Assembly (NCBI GenBank): GCA_026122225.1
Contig: JANEZZ010001511.1
Coordinates: 248,001-312,000, forward strand
Direction of reading: 5' to 3'
Source: Heloderma charlesbogerti
Taxonomy: Eukaryota > Chordata > Lepidosauria > Squamata > Helodermatidae
Length of the DNA stretch: 64,000 nt
Positions within the stretch are counted from its first letter, which is position 1, and every line of letters begins with the position of its first letter. Made by a program: the position numbers and the translations under genes. Positions 32,890 to 43,572 of this stretch are shown in pieces. The notes under the pieces were generated by a model, which was not told the DNA's origin, searched no databases, and saw nothing but the letters and a program-made list of their open reading frames with translations.

Positions 32890-34645
32890 CATAAGCAATA
32901 GAACTTATGTTCTTTTGCTTTCAGTGTGACTTGATCATAACTGACTTTAGCTGGATCTGAGCCACAGCCCTTTGGAGATCTACAGTGCCACAAACTGAGA
33001 CTCTTTCATTATCAAGCATTAATATATTTATTAATGGTGAAAAAAAATCATAGTAGCTTTTCCCAAAAGTCAATATTTCTTGCTGCAGCTTTGAATTTTA
33101 ATTACAACATACTTAAGGACAGAAGAGAGACGATATTATTGTATAAGAGATTAGATTTGTAAGACTAGATAAACTAGGTCATTATTTATAACTCTACGTA
33201 TCAGGAGCTTGGATCCAGAATGTGGACTCTGAATTTATTTTTTATTTTTTGTAAGTCAAGGAAAATAAATGTATTTTTTAAAATAATGGTTTCTGGGAAA
33301 TCTACCTTTAAACTGAGATGATACCAAGTTTTCTGCTATTACAATGATAATGGTAGAACAAAGCCATCCTGCTTCGGCATGGTTACCACTTTTCCAACAG
33401 GAAAATAGAATTATTGATCATTTGCACATATTAATCCATCCAAATAAATGCACATTTATCTTTGCCAGGCATTGGGAGGGGAGCACTGGGTACTGAAATC
33501 CCCCCCAAAACAAGATAAACCTGGCTGGCCATGGAGCAGTTCCAGATTGTGGCAAATTTGTACACCTGGGCACAGCCAGCAATACTTCTTGAAGTCCATT
33601 GCAGCTGCAGAAAAGACGTTGATCTCTCTTTACATTAGGACTGAAATAGCATTAAAACAAAGCATCCCATCAGAGCACTCACAGGAGTGTATCTTGACTG
33701 CAAGGCATCCATGCACTTTTCCATATCAACCTTCGCTGTTACAAATTTTGGCTTGCAAGTTTGGGAAGTGAAAATCCTGTTCATTCCAGCTTGTTCTCAG
33801 CTAGTTTTCATGGGGCTAAAATCACCCCCAGATAAGGCTAAATGAGCCCTCCTTCCTCCAACACACAGCACCCACATGTTAAGAATATTGCTGTCAATGG
33901 TAGATGGAAGTGGATGTCCAAGAAAATCCAGAATAAACTTCCTTTTGCACCTGACTCCAAGCCATAATTGTAGCATGTTAAAGCACCTATATTTTGCAAA
34001 TGCACACAGTTGGGTTCAGACCTATGGGCCAGCTTTGGTGATACAAAATTATCCAAAGCATATGGAGAAAAGGAGTGGGGAGAAATTATCTTGAAAAGAA
34101 GGTTCTGAGAAAAGAGATTTAGGGCTACATTTCCTGGCTTCCTCCACTTTCCCTTTAGTTAACAGCTTATGGCCTAAAACCCTGCCAATTAACGTAATAA
34201 TAACTTGGTTGTGTGTGCTGTATACTGATGCAATGACTGCTGTTTACCAAAGTACACACCTGCAAAAGAAACACTTGTGTATCTTTTCAATCGAAGTGGT
34301 TCCACTGACTAATTGATTCAAGCCCGTTGCTAAATGGATCAGGGTAGTGTTGGTGAAAGACTCACTTTTAAGGGGTGATTCATATTGGCCTAATTGCATT
34401 ATGATGTGTCCCTTGCCCAGTTTTACTGTTCTAATGGAACAGGGTAATTGGCAATAAAATTGATCTTATTCCCATAGATACAAGGAAGCGTTCTCCTCCT
34501 CCTATGCTCATAGACTAAATGCAACTATTAATACTTTGGTTTCTTTTCTGCTACTCCCATATACTTAGCTTTCACAGCATGTATTGCAAACACTTTTTTT
34601 GTATTGCAGAAAAAAAGTTTCTGAACAGATCGAGAATCTACTAAT

Positions 34646-34725
34646 CATAGAATAGTAGGGTAGGGTTGGAAGGGGCCTACAAGACCATCAAGTCCAATCC
34701 CCTGCTCAATGCAGGAATCCAAGTC
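34646..34725 (-). mobile_element. CR1 3' tip
   Basis: AATCATAGAATAGTAGGG, GGGTTGGAAGGGGCCTACAA and CCCCTGCTCAATGCAGGAAT: only the last ~80 bp of a minus-strand CR1. Confidence 0.85.
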
Positions 34726-35211
34726 TCTCTCTGTATAACTTCATTTGTTTTGCAAGCAAGCCTGTACAGATACACATCAGCCAAATCCAAAATGAAGGGC
34801 CAATGTTGAGGAGACAGGATAAAACTTCAGGATGTAGAGATTATAAATTTCAGTCTCGTATCAAATGACAAGCTTAAACTAAACTTAATGGAAAGGGAGC
34901 TCAGTTTACCTGTTTCACAATGAAGCCTAGGATACATTTTCATTTAAATGGGAAGATAAGTTGTTATGGGAAAAATAGTATTGCTCCCATCTAGCTTTTT
35001 CTTGCAGATAGCAGGTTCCTGAAGAGCTCTCCCATTCATTCCAAAGGAGTGGACAGCTTCATAGACTCAAAGGGATAATCTATGTGCAGAGTTCCCTACT
35101 CCATTGAAGTGAATGGAGAAGCATGTATGTGCATGAGTTCTAGAGAGCTATATGTTATTTATGATGAGGAAAAAATGATCTTATGATATTGGTACAGGTG
35201 TTGTCTCTCAG

Positions 35212-35213
35212 TG

Positions 35214-35268
<55 letters not shown>

Positions 35269-35269
35269 T
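35212..35269. repeat. (TC)n(AC)n compound microsatellite
   Basis: About 15 TC units pass directly into ACACATACACACAC. Polypyrimidine to alternating purine-pyrimidine switch. Confidence 0.95.
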
Positions 35270-36225
35270 CGAGCTGATTGATAAATATCTCATGTTTCCT
35301 GATCTACAGTGGCATACTCGTTTAAGTTCTTAGTTCATTCTTTTTTGAGGTCTGGTCTCCAAAACACTACGTTTGCCAAGCCAGTCAGTGCAGTATGCAT
35401 AGAACTGCACCGTTAATGGTAATGATAAAAGATCAAGTGGTACGAACATTGTAAAACCAATTTCACCAGAAACCATGGTGGGACACAAAAGGAAACTGAT
35501 GTTGCAGACAACATGGGCTATCTTAACATTACTTCCAGAAAGCTCTCATCTTTACCCAGCCTGTATGGATCATTTAAGAGCCTGCCAAAGTCCTTGCACA
35601 ACTTGGCCCTTGTTTGCAACTGCACTGTGCATTTGGCTTATTGCTCACCTGCTTTTCATCTGTGAAAATCTAGCCCTAAAGGGCTTTTTGCCTTAGGGGA
35701 TGTGCAATAGTTAGCAGCCTGCTTCCACATACACTTAATAACAAGCAGAAACAAGAAAACTTGCTTTAGCTGTTAATAGTGTTTGAAAAGTATCAACGCT
35801 GATGATGGTAATCTCTGAAAATATGTGCTGAACTTCCTTGTGATGTTTATATGGATTTGCTGAAAACTTTTATTACGAGAACTCTCTGGGGTGCGATCTG
35901 TGGCTTTTCTGAACACATACAACTCTCTTTGCCAAAACTAGATGCCAGTAATCTGTTTCATAAAGCAGACGTTAATTGCATAGATGTGGTATTTCTCTAT
36001 ATTTGTCTTCATCACTCTTGCCTTCCTTAGTTTAAACTATTGGTTGTTTTTGTTCAATAAATTAAATGCACAATTTAGCAGTGGGATGTATGAAAGTGAT
36101 AACAGGATTTGAAAGGTCCTTTATTTTCATTGTCAAATTATGGATGAATTTTGCCTACAAAAGTTATGATCAAAGAAAACTTGGAACAAAGCAGATGTAT
36201 ATAAATGTATATTTTCTATAAAAAC

Positions 36226-36231
36226 AATAAA
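36226..36231 (+). terminator. Candidate distal poly(A) signal of TMTC1
   Basis: AATAAA preceded by an AT-rich, repeat-free stretch and followed after about 10 bases by TTTCTTCTGTATGTCCTTG. This arrangement is more convincing than the proximal signal but is sequence inference only. Confidence 0.4.
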
Positions 36232-36384
36232 GTGTCTGAGTTTCTTCTGTATGTCCTTGCATGAACCTGTACAGTAGTACAGTTGAATCTTTCATTTAAA
36301 GTGTGTAAGGGGAGCAGCTTGGTTTATTTAAACAAATTTCAATATAGAATCAAATACAAACTAACATTCCAAAAAATGGTAACA

Positions 36385-36615
36385 CAGGGCCAAAAGAGAC
36401 ATTACTTTAAATGTGTGTCTGACAGCTGTGCCTTTTTTCATTTTTACCCTAGGGTAGGCACAGGGGCCCTGATCCAGATTAGAATTCTAGTGTGAGGGGT
36501 AGAGGGCTTTCAAGATCCAAATTGGAGGCCCTGTGCCTACTCTTGAGTAAAAATGAAAAGACAGCTGCTATAGATACTCATTTGAAGTAATATCTGTTGT
36601 GGGCCACAAACACCA
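36385..36615. repeat. Foldback element
   Basis: ATTACTTTAAATGTGTGTCT with GACAGCTGTG at the left pairs with GACAGCTG and ACTCATTTGAAGTAAT at the right; inner arms TTCATTTTTACCCTAGGGTA and CTTGAGTAAAAATGAA, and GTAGGCACAGGG with CCCTGTGCCTAC. Confidence 0.75.
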
Positions 36616-37142
36616 TAAAAAGGAAATATCTAAAAACAGTGTTATCTCCTTGTTTCCATGGTCATCCTAATAAAGCCAGTGAAGAGGATCTGGTGAAACA
36701 TCCATGGGGGAGCATTCCATAAAGTGGGGGCCACCAGTGAAAAACCCTGTTTCTCATACAGGCCAACTTTGCCCCAGCAAGTAGTGGAATTTCAGGAAGA
36801 TCCACATGAACATAACTCATGGGGAGGGGGCACATATGGGAGAAGGTGCTCCCTCAAATTTCGCAGTTCCTTACCGTTCGTGTAACATGCACACAAATCT
36901 AGAGGTGCAAGAAGCTTCATAGTACAGGAGGTTTTTTCAAGGAAATGGCACAGAGGATACCCTGAGTTCCATATTATCAGAAGTTACAGGGCTTCTATGA
37001 AAAAGATCTTATCTTCCCAAACTGAGGACTTGAATGCTACCAATGATCTCATATTCTTACAACACACACACCCCTGATCTCCCACATCCTTAGGAAGGGA
37101 TCCTCCCCTCTGGTAGCCCTGGACCCACAGTATGACCTACAG

Positions 37143-37236
37143 CAACCTTCCCCCAACTTGGTGTCCCCCAGGTGTGTTTGACTGCAATCCTAGAAGTTGT
37201 AGGCCAACACATCTAGAAGACAGGTTGGGGAAAGCT
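37143..37236. repeat. Foldback element (GTAGTCCAACA family)
   Basis: CCTTCCCCCAACTTGGTGTC and ACAGGTTGGGGAAAGC outer arms with GTAGGCCAACACATCTAG within. Confidence 0.65.
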
Positions 37237-37734
37237 GACATACAGAGATCGCTATATTAGAGCAGCTGCAACCTATTAAAAATGTGGAGGTCATGGGAAA
37301 AGGACACGAGAACCACCTCATCAGTGGTCTACAGCAGCCTCCCTTTTAATTGCTGGAGCATCCACAGCCCATTGCAATAGTTGGAGGCAGGGCTTCTGCA
37401 GAAAGTTGCCCAGCAAACTGGCACCCATCCAGCCTCACTTCGCTGATGGGTCCCATTTGTCAATGCATCGGTGGGCTGCATCACTCCTCTTTTGAAGTTA
37501 TGTGCCCTGGGCCCCTCTCTCTTCAGGGTTCAACTCCAGACTTGCATTCTGCCTGCATCTCCACTTCTTGTTCCTCACAATCCCCTCTGGTGCAGAGCTG
37601 GATTTCTCATAATAGGCAGTGTATAGAAACCCTCCAACCATTACTTTAAAGAGATTTCCCCTTTGTCTTCCAGGACCTTCCCTCATACTTTGGGGAGCAG
37701 GGGCTAGTGACATCAAATGTTACCATCTCAACTG

Positions 37735-38020
37735 GTAGAACCATAGAATTGGAAGGGGCCATTGAATCCAGTGCAGGAAACCAGTTTAAAGCATCCTCGA
37801 CAGATGGCTGCCCCATCTGCTTGAATAACTCTAGTGACGGAGGGCCCATCTCCCTGGGCTGTTGGTTCCATTGTCTGGCTGCTCTGACTATTAGGAGGCT
37901 TTTCCTGATGTTCATATGAAATTTTCCTGTAAAGCCCATTAGTTTGCGTCCTATGATTTTGGATGATTGAGAACAAGCTGCAGCCCGCTTCTGTGTGACA
38001 ACCCTTTAGGCACTTGAAAA
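37735..38020 (-). mobile_element. CR1 3' fragment, diverged
   Basis: ACCATAGAATTGGAAGGGGC and TTGGTTCCATTGTCTGGCTG follow the CR1 order seen at 31966-32235. The minus strand gives a broken relic of the C-terminal frame (NIRKSLLIVRAARQWNQQP). Confidence 0.75.
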
Positions 38021-38182
38021 TATTTACTTAGAAAATTTGCTTTAGCTAGGCATGCTCTGAATTTGCCAAAATGTCCATAAACTGAAGCCAAAGCAACAGC
38101 AGCTCTTTGCCCTTCAGCGGTACCTCTAATGTTTTGTGAACAGTGAGGGCATGTTTTGCCACAGTTCACATTTTTCTGCACA

Positions 38183-38335
38183 TCTATTTGTTTATTATAT
38201 TTATATCCCACCTTTCTTCCATCATGGAACTCAAAGTAGTTCAGTTCTCAGGTGGTTTCCCCTCCAAGCACTGACTAGACCCAGACTTGTTTAGCTTCAG
38301 CAAGATGGCTGCCTCATGTGCCTTCTGACCATGAC
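38183..38335 (-). repeat. SINE-like repeat, partial
   Basis: TTATATCCCACCTTTCTTCC, GAACTCAAAGTAGTTCAG and AAGCACTGACTAGACCCAGA share the TTATATCCC-CCTTT opening of the SINE at 38595-38835 but diverge later. Confidence 0.45.
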
Positions 38336-38594
38336 CTGGGACATCTAGAGTGCCCCATTTCATTCACCCCCTAATCCAAATAAGGAATACTGCAAAACTC
38401 ACTTGCGGACTCCAATCCGACAGGCTGCAGGACCACAGGGGAAAGGGCCCCAAAGGAAAGATGTTCCAGTCATTCTCAGGTAGAGAGAACTGGAACACAT
38501 CACATGCAGTGCTTGCAGCAGAATGCACGAGGGGGCCCCCAAACGCAGCAGGGCTGGCTTAACACATTTTGAAATCAGCGAAGAAATACACTTC

Positions 38595-38835
38595 AGTGTC
38601 TATCTATTCATTACTTTTATATCCCGCCTTTTTTCCTCTTGCAAGGAACCCAAGGCGGCTTACGTGGGCCTCCTCCTCACCATTTTATCATCACAACAAC
38701 CCTATGAGGTAGGTTAGGCTGAGAGTCGGTGACTGGCCCAAAGTCACCCAACAAGCTTCATGGCCGAGTGGGGACAAGAGCCCAGATCTCCCAAGTCCCA
38801 GTCCAACACTCTAACCACTACACTACAGTGGCTAC
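38595..38835 (-). repeat. tRNA-derived SINE (second family), near full length
   Basis: The + strand shows ATATCCCGCCTTTTTTCCTC, ACCCAAGGCGGCTTACGTGG, ACAACAACCCTATGAGGTAG, GACTGGCCCAAAGTCACCC and, at the right end, a reversed tRNA-like head with CCAACACTCTAACCACTACA. About 640 bp upstream of OVCH1 exon 1. Confidence 0.75.
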
Positions 38836-39476
38836 CTAAAGAGCCCTCAGCCCCACCATAAAACCATTACGTTAAGATTCTAAAATTACCTCACTGTACC
38901 ACTGCTAATAATCTCCTTGCTCTTTTTCTCCCTCAGTACTCCTCAGGCACTGGCTTTCCCTTGCTCCTTCTCTCCTCACTCCAAAATTCTCTTGACTTCT
39001 CCTCCCCACTATCCCCCTCATCTGTCTGCCTCCTCACACTACCTATTGTAATGCTTTATATTTCTCCATAGAAATGAATGGCAGCACTTCACTTCTGTGG
39101 GAGGAAGTAGGCTCCCCACAAAGCATCTTAGGAGCTGTAGTTTAGGGAGGTGCTTAGAATTCTGTTAGAGATCGCTAGCCCTGCCCCTTTCCAAACTACA
39201 ATTCCCAGAGTTCTCTGGAAACAGGATATAGCTTTTAAATCAGTTTAAATTTGCAGTGTAGACCTGTCCTGAAGTAGACATGTGTCTGCTGAGATAGGGA
39301 TTTGGGTGTGAAAAAGCACAGTGTTCATAACCATCCTTCTTTTTCTGGGCAAATGTATTTGGCTACAGTGGAACCATTTTAAAAGCTACATTTGAACATT
39401 TGGTTCTACTCTTTCCTAATCTCCCTTTTGCTGGATGAGAGGGTGGTTTAGCATCAGGTTCCACTCTGAATGAGCC

Positions 39477-39528
39477 ATGGAGGTATGGCTATGGCTCCTC
39501 TTCTCTGCCTGTTTCTTCCAGCAACATG
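39477..39528 (+). CDS. OVCH1: OVCH1-like exon 1 (start codon, signal peptide)
   Basis: ATG at 39477 in the context AGCCATGG opens 17 codons plus one base, MEVWLWLLFSACFFQQH, a hydrophobic secretion signal. The donor is CATG|GTAAGC. Its phase (one leftover G) fits exactly the GA that starts the exon at 49120, giving glycine, so the mature part begins GLKCGVPS. Support is the phase match, strong Kozak and donor, and signal-peptide character; there is no direct homology in so short a peptide. The gap to exon 2 is 9.6 kb. No TATA box or CpG island is obvious upstream, so the promoter is not assigned. An exon from another start cannot be excluded. Confidence 0.6.
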
Positions 39529-39616
39529 GTAAGCACATTCAGGATATAAAAATGGGGTTGGTGAGTACAACTCAGCAGTTTTGGGCTGGACAGCGAGCTT
39601 GGTGGATCATCTGGTG

Positions 39617-39700
39617 TAGCCTCCCCCAACTTGGTGCCCTCCAGATGTGCTGGGAGTTGTAGTCTGACACATCTGGAGGGCACCAGGTTGGGGAAGGCTG
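39617..39700. repeat. Foldback element (GTAGTCCAACA family), short perfect hairpin
   Basis: CCCCCAACTTGGTGCCCTCC and GGAGGGCACCAGGTTGGGGA pair almost exactly with a very short centre (GATGTGCTGGGAGTTGTAGT). About 90 bp after OVCH1 exon 1. Confidence 0.8.
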
Positions 39701-39867
39701 ATCTGGTAGTCATTGTATTACCACTGCCTAGAACAGGAAATATATATTTGGCCTTCGTAAAAAACATTCTACGGAAATGTGAGCTCTTGCTAAAAGACCA
39801 GATTGTGTCTAAAAGACCCTTCTGAACTCTGCCCAGACACAAGTAGCTCGCTGTTCAAAGTTGTCAT

Positions 39868-39965
39868 TGAGGCGGCAGTCTTACCAATGTTTACCTGGGA
39901 GTAAGCCTCATTGAACACGGTGGGTCTTACTTTGTGGTAAACATGCATAGGATTGCACTGTGAAT
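39868..39965. repeat. GCAATCCTA-type repeat
   Basis: GGGAGTAAGCCTCATTGAAC, TCTTACTTTGTGGTAAAC and ATGCATAGGATTGCACTGTG match the units at 10523-10725. Confidence 0.6.
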
Positions 39966-40352
39966 GTATGTTTGCATGGTCCCGTTCAAGTTTGTGTTGG
40001 TTGCCAATTTTTGCCCTGTGCCTTTAACCATAGATTGACTTAGCAGAAATATAGGAGGCTGCTAGGTTTTCCCATCTGTTTATTTCCATCTCATTTCACC
40101 TGCTAATGTTATGGAGGTCAGGCTGCCATGAAAGACCCAGCAGCAGGGCCAAGCAACACAGCAGTAGTCCTATTCGCCATCCATTTACAAGGGTATGGAT
40201 GTCCCTCAAAGTAGGACTCAGTCCAGACTGCTCACTCGGTAATATACCATGTGATAGTTCTGTTTTTATTTGCCTGTGTGAATTTAAGGGAACTTGCCTT
40301 GCATGTTCTTGAAGACACACAATCTTTTCTTTTTACAACGTTGTTTCTCTGT

Positions 40353-40656
40353 TAGGGCCAGCCCTACCGTTAGGCAGAGTGAGGTAATCACCTCAGGCAG
40401 CAGGTGCTGGAGGATAACACTGGCAGCTTCCTGAACTCTCAGCTGTTCTACTGAAGGACAGAGCTGTGTAGGCCACACACCCTGCCCTGCACCCCTAAAC
40501 TAGCCTGCTGCCTCAGGTGTCATGGAGGATACAATTTCATAGCCAGTATTGAAGTAAGATCAAACTGCTAGTCTAGCTGGCATTTGTACATGGAATGGGA
40601 AGGGGATGCCATTTTGGCCTTTGCCTCAGGCAGCAAAATGTCTTAGGCCAGCCCTA
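40353..40656 (+). mobile_element. hAT-type non-autonomous DNA element
   Basis: A 304-bp element bounded by TAGGGCCAGCCCTA and TTAGGCCAGCCCTA, which form short terminal inverted repeats (TAGGGC-GGCCTA). A perfect 8-bp target duplication TTCTCTGT flanks it (40345-40352 and 40657-40664), the hallmark of hAT transposition. Interior words CACCTCAGGCAGCAGG and CAGGCAGCAAAATGTC recur at 16541-16808. No transposase frame. Confidence 0.85.
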
Positions 40657-41586
40657 TTCTCTGTAACAATAATATGACTGGTAGCAGTTTTCAAGTGAAA
40701 CAAGCTAATTTCCACAGATCCGGTGCTTCAGGAGGCTCAAGGAGCTCCCAAAGCAGACCACCAGGAAAGCTCCCTATTGCTTCATAAGACCTGGTCCTCA
40801 CCAATTGCAGGGGGAAAATACAGCCCCTGCAAAGCAAGGTTTCTTGAACCTCTGGCTGGGAAATGTTAAAGGAACACAGGCAATGTCCCTATGGGAGCCT
40901 TCCCTAGCCTGATGTCCTCCATTTCCCATAATCTGGGGCTCAGGGCGGCTGCCCTAGGTTAAGAGAAAGCAAACATCTACTGCTCTTCTGTAGACTCAGC
41001 GTTTTGAATCTTAGGACTTCTCTCTCATGTCATGTGCTCTGAGGTTAATGGGAACTGCCTTTCCTTTACTGACACCAGTGCAAATGGATTCCAAATCCTG
41101 CTTCGTAAGCAGAAACGGGGCAGGAATGTCTTGCAAGTGAACTTACATCGACTGCTATTTTCAGAGGCATATATGAGATGGAGGAGGCCCGCTTGAGAAT
41201 GACCTGAGCTGGCGATGCTATGAATGGGGCTATCAGGAACTTCTCCCATATACTGGCCATGATGGCTAGTCTTGCCAACCTGATGTGACTGGCCTCCATT
41301 TTAAAAGGGCAACCCTCCATCTTGGAGGACAGGAAAGCTACTTTTTTTAATTCATTGGGTGTGTTTCTCTCTCACCTCACCAATTAGGGGAGCAGTCCTA
41401 TGGCTGGTAGTCAGTGGCTAGACTTTCTTGAGGAGGTGAAACTCAGAACTGTTGGACTAATGAATGGTTCAGCATTTACAATCCAGTCCTATGCATGTTC
41501 AGTGGGGCTCACTCTCAGGAACACGAGTGCAGAGGATTATGACCTTGGAATCCTGAATTCAAATTGATGTCCATTAGCATAGAGCA

Positions 41587-41717
41587 GCTTCCCCAACCTG
41601 GAGACCTGCAGATGTGTTGGGCTACAATTCCCAGCATTCTCCCAGCCAGTACAGGCAATGAGTAGGATGATGGGAATTATAGTCCAACACATCTGGATGG
41701 CGCTGGGTTGGAGAAGG
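41587..41717. repeat. Foldback element (GTAGTCCAACA family)
   Basis: CTTCCCCAACCTGGAGACCT and GGCGCTGGGTTGGAGAAGG, with ATTATAGTCCAACACATCTG as inner right arm. Confidence 0.75.
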
Positions 41718-41871
41718 ATGTATTATACACTACTGGGAAACCGATATTTTGGTTTTATAGCAGAAAATGAGGCAGCTACAAATGCCTGGGGGGCTAAAAG
41801 GGAAATATGAACATCACCTTAGAACAGTGTAAAGCAATTGCTAGCATTTTTGGTGATTTTCTTACACTGTA

Positions 41872-42450
41872 AAATTTTATTGTAAAATTTCAACAAAACA
41901 AAAGAGAAAAGGGAAACATTGTAGCTACATAGGTCTGAATCTATCAGTTTCAATGCATACATATGAAATATACATATATATTTGTTATATGGGGGGTGTA
42001 TGTATGCTATATATGAAAATACAGCTTTCTAAGAATTATACATAAACTTCAAAAAAAGCAGACCAAATAGTCATATAAGTGTCCATTTGGCATCTATTGA
42101 AAGCATTGTTAGGTCCTCAGTCCACTGCATTATAAGAGGTGAGCTTTATCCTTCCAATGTTGTAATATCAGTCTTTTAGCTGTCAAAAGGGCATGGAGAA
42201 TCCATTTGCACTGACTGTACATTAACTTCCAGGAAGCAGGTAGATAATTTAAGAGGACATGTACATCCGTAAATATTAAAGGGTATTCCAATACAAGGTT
42301 TATCCATATAATAACCTCCTCCCAAAAAGAGGGAACTATTGGGCATTACCAAAACATATAGTTAAAAGAAGCATTAGCTGTATTATAGCTCCAGAATTAG
42401 CTGATTTAGACAAACCCCGATTAAAGAGATGTTTTTGGTTTTACCAGGGA
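41872..42450 (-). mobile_element. Possible L1 3' fragment
   Basis: TTTTATTGTAAAATTTCAAC, AATTATACATAAACTTC and GTCCATTTGGCATCTATTG recur near 62526-62730 (TTTTATTGTGAATTTAAC, AATTATGCATAAGCTTC, ATCCATTTGTGAGTGG). The poly-A-like end read on the minus strand suggests an L1-type tail. No coding frame. Confidence 0.4.
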
Positions 42451-42787
42451 AATGTCTTAGGGTGAGATGCTAGGAGACTGGTTAAAGCCCCTGGTTGGTC
42501 CCAGGTTTCCCACAGAGGGATATTATGTTTTGCAGCCACCTGGGGTTCGGAAACAGACAAGTTGAGAGGTACTGAAGAATTGCAGCCTTCATCTTCTCAA
42601 GAGAGGACTCAGGAGTCTGCAGACTTTGCTGCTTCTAAATCGCCGGACTTTGAGAAACTGGACTTGAGTAATGTTTTCTTTCTTTTTATCTTCCCTTCGA
42701 ATTGGACAACTGCAGAATCATAGTGAAGTTTGCTAACTTTGCAAACAATAAGGGGCAACGCAACTTCCTATTTTCCATCTTCCTGCC

Positions 42788-42950
42788 ATGGCTGTCTTCA
42801 CACCTGGCATTTTATCCCATTACAAACCGGTCCTTTTGAGTCAGATCCTTTCTGGGATTTACACTGGCCCTGTATACGGCCATCTCTCATAGCATGTCCC
42901 TCCACATTATATCTTTTCATGGCTGGGCTGGGCTGGGCTGCATGGAACAA
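42788..42950 (+). repeat. Inverted-repeat arm (left)
   Basis: TTCACACCTGGCATTTTATC, TTTCTGGGATTTACACTGGC, CCTGTATACGGCCATCTCTC and TTATATCTTTTCATGGCTGG are repeated in reverse complement at 45310-45475. A CR1 copy lies between the arms. Confidence 0.75.
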
Positions 42951-43405
42951 TCAGGACAGAAGGGGGCTGCTGGCCCCATGCCTGGTCCCCTCCCCTGATC
43001 ATTGGTTTCTGTAACATGATTGATGGCTCCGCCACATCCCACCACTCCTCCACGGCAGGAGGGAAGTCAGAAGCACTTCTAGTGGCCTGGATAGGGCTAT
43101 GGGAGCTGGTCCCCTCCTTCCTCCAAGGGGGAGAGAGTTTTCTCAGTGGCTTACCCCGAGGTTGCTGGTGCTGCTAATCCTTCTCTGCTAGATAGGCCAA
43201 TGTGTGATGGAATTAAATGCAGTCTATTGCTTATACTACTGAGTCTGAAGCATATACTGATTTCTGGGTTCGCAGCTACAGAAGTAAGAAATCCACAAAT
43301 GGACTTGTATACAGTCAATGCACCAAGCCACCCCTAGCAGCCCCCACCCCCTGGTGACAACTTCATGGGCGACACCTTCTTCAGCTTGCTTCCCCCACCC
43401 CCCGT

Positions 43406-43571
43406 ACTGTTGTTGCTCTTCCCCCTTATTCTGGCTTCCCAACAACCCTGCAAGGTGGGCTAGGAGAAGAGATAGTGGCTGGCTTTCTCCCCAACCCCCC
43501 ACTGTTGTTTGTCTCCTTGCTTATTCTGACTTCCCAACAACCCTGCAAGGTGGGCTAGGAGAAGAGATAGT
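43406..43571. repeat. Direct repeat of two 71-bp units
   Basis: 43406-43476 and 43501-43571 are equal in length; both start ACTGTTGTT and end with the identical run CTTCCCAACAACCCTGCAAG continuing to GAGATAGT. Period 95 bp. The second unit abuts the CR1 3' end at 43573. Confidence 0.85.
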
Positions 43572-43572
43572 A

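Larger units (their letters stand above)
28004..36250 (+). other. TMTC1: TMTC1 3' UTR candidate region (extent uncertain)
   Basis: No coding exon is seen here. An AATAAA at 29541-29546 could end a short UTR of about 1.6 kb; a second at 36226-36231 followed by a GT-rich stretch (CTTCTGTATGTCC) could end a long one of about 8.2 kb. The parts at 29200-30400 and 32900-36250 are unusually poor in repeats and AT-rich compared with the introns, which fits a long UTR. Transposon pieces at 28998-29167, 30424-30640, 31966-32235, 32751-32889 and 34646-34725 are embedded. Length is inference. Confidence 0.4.
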
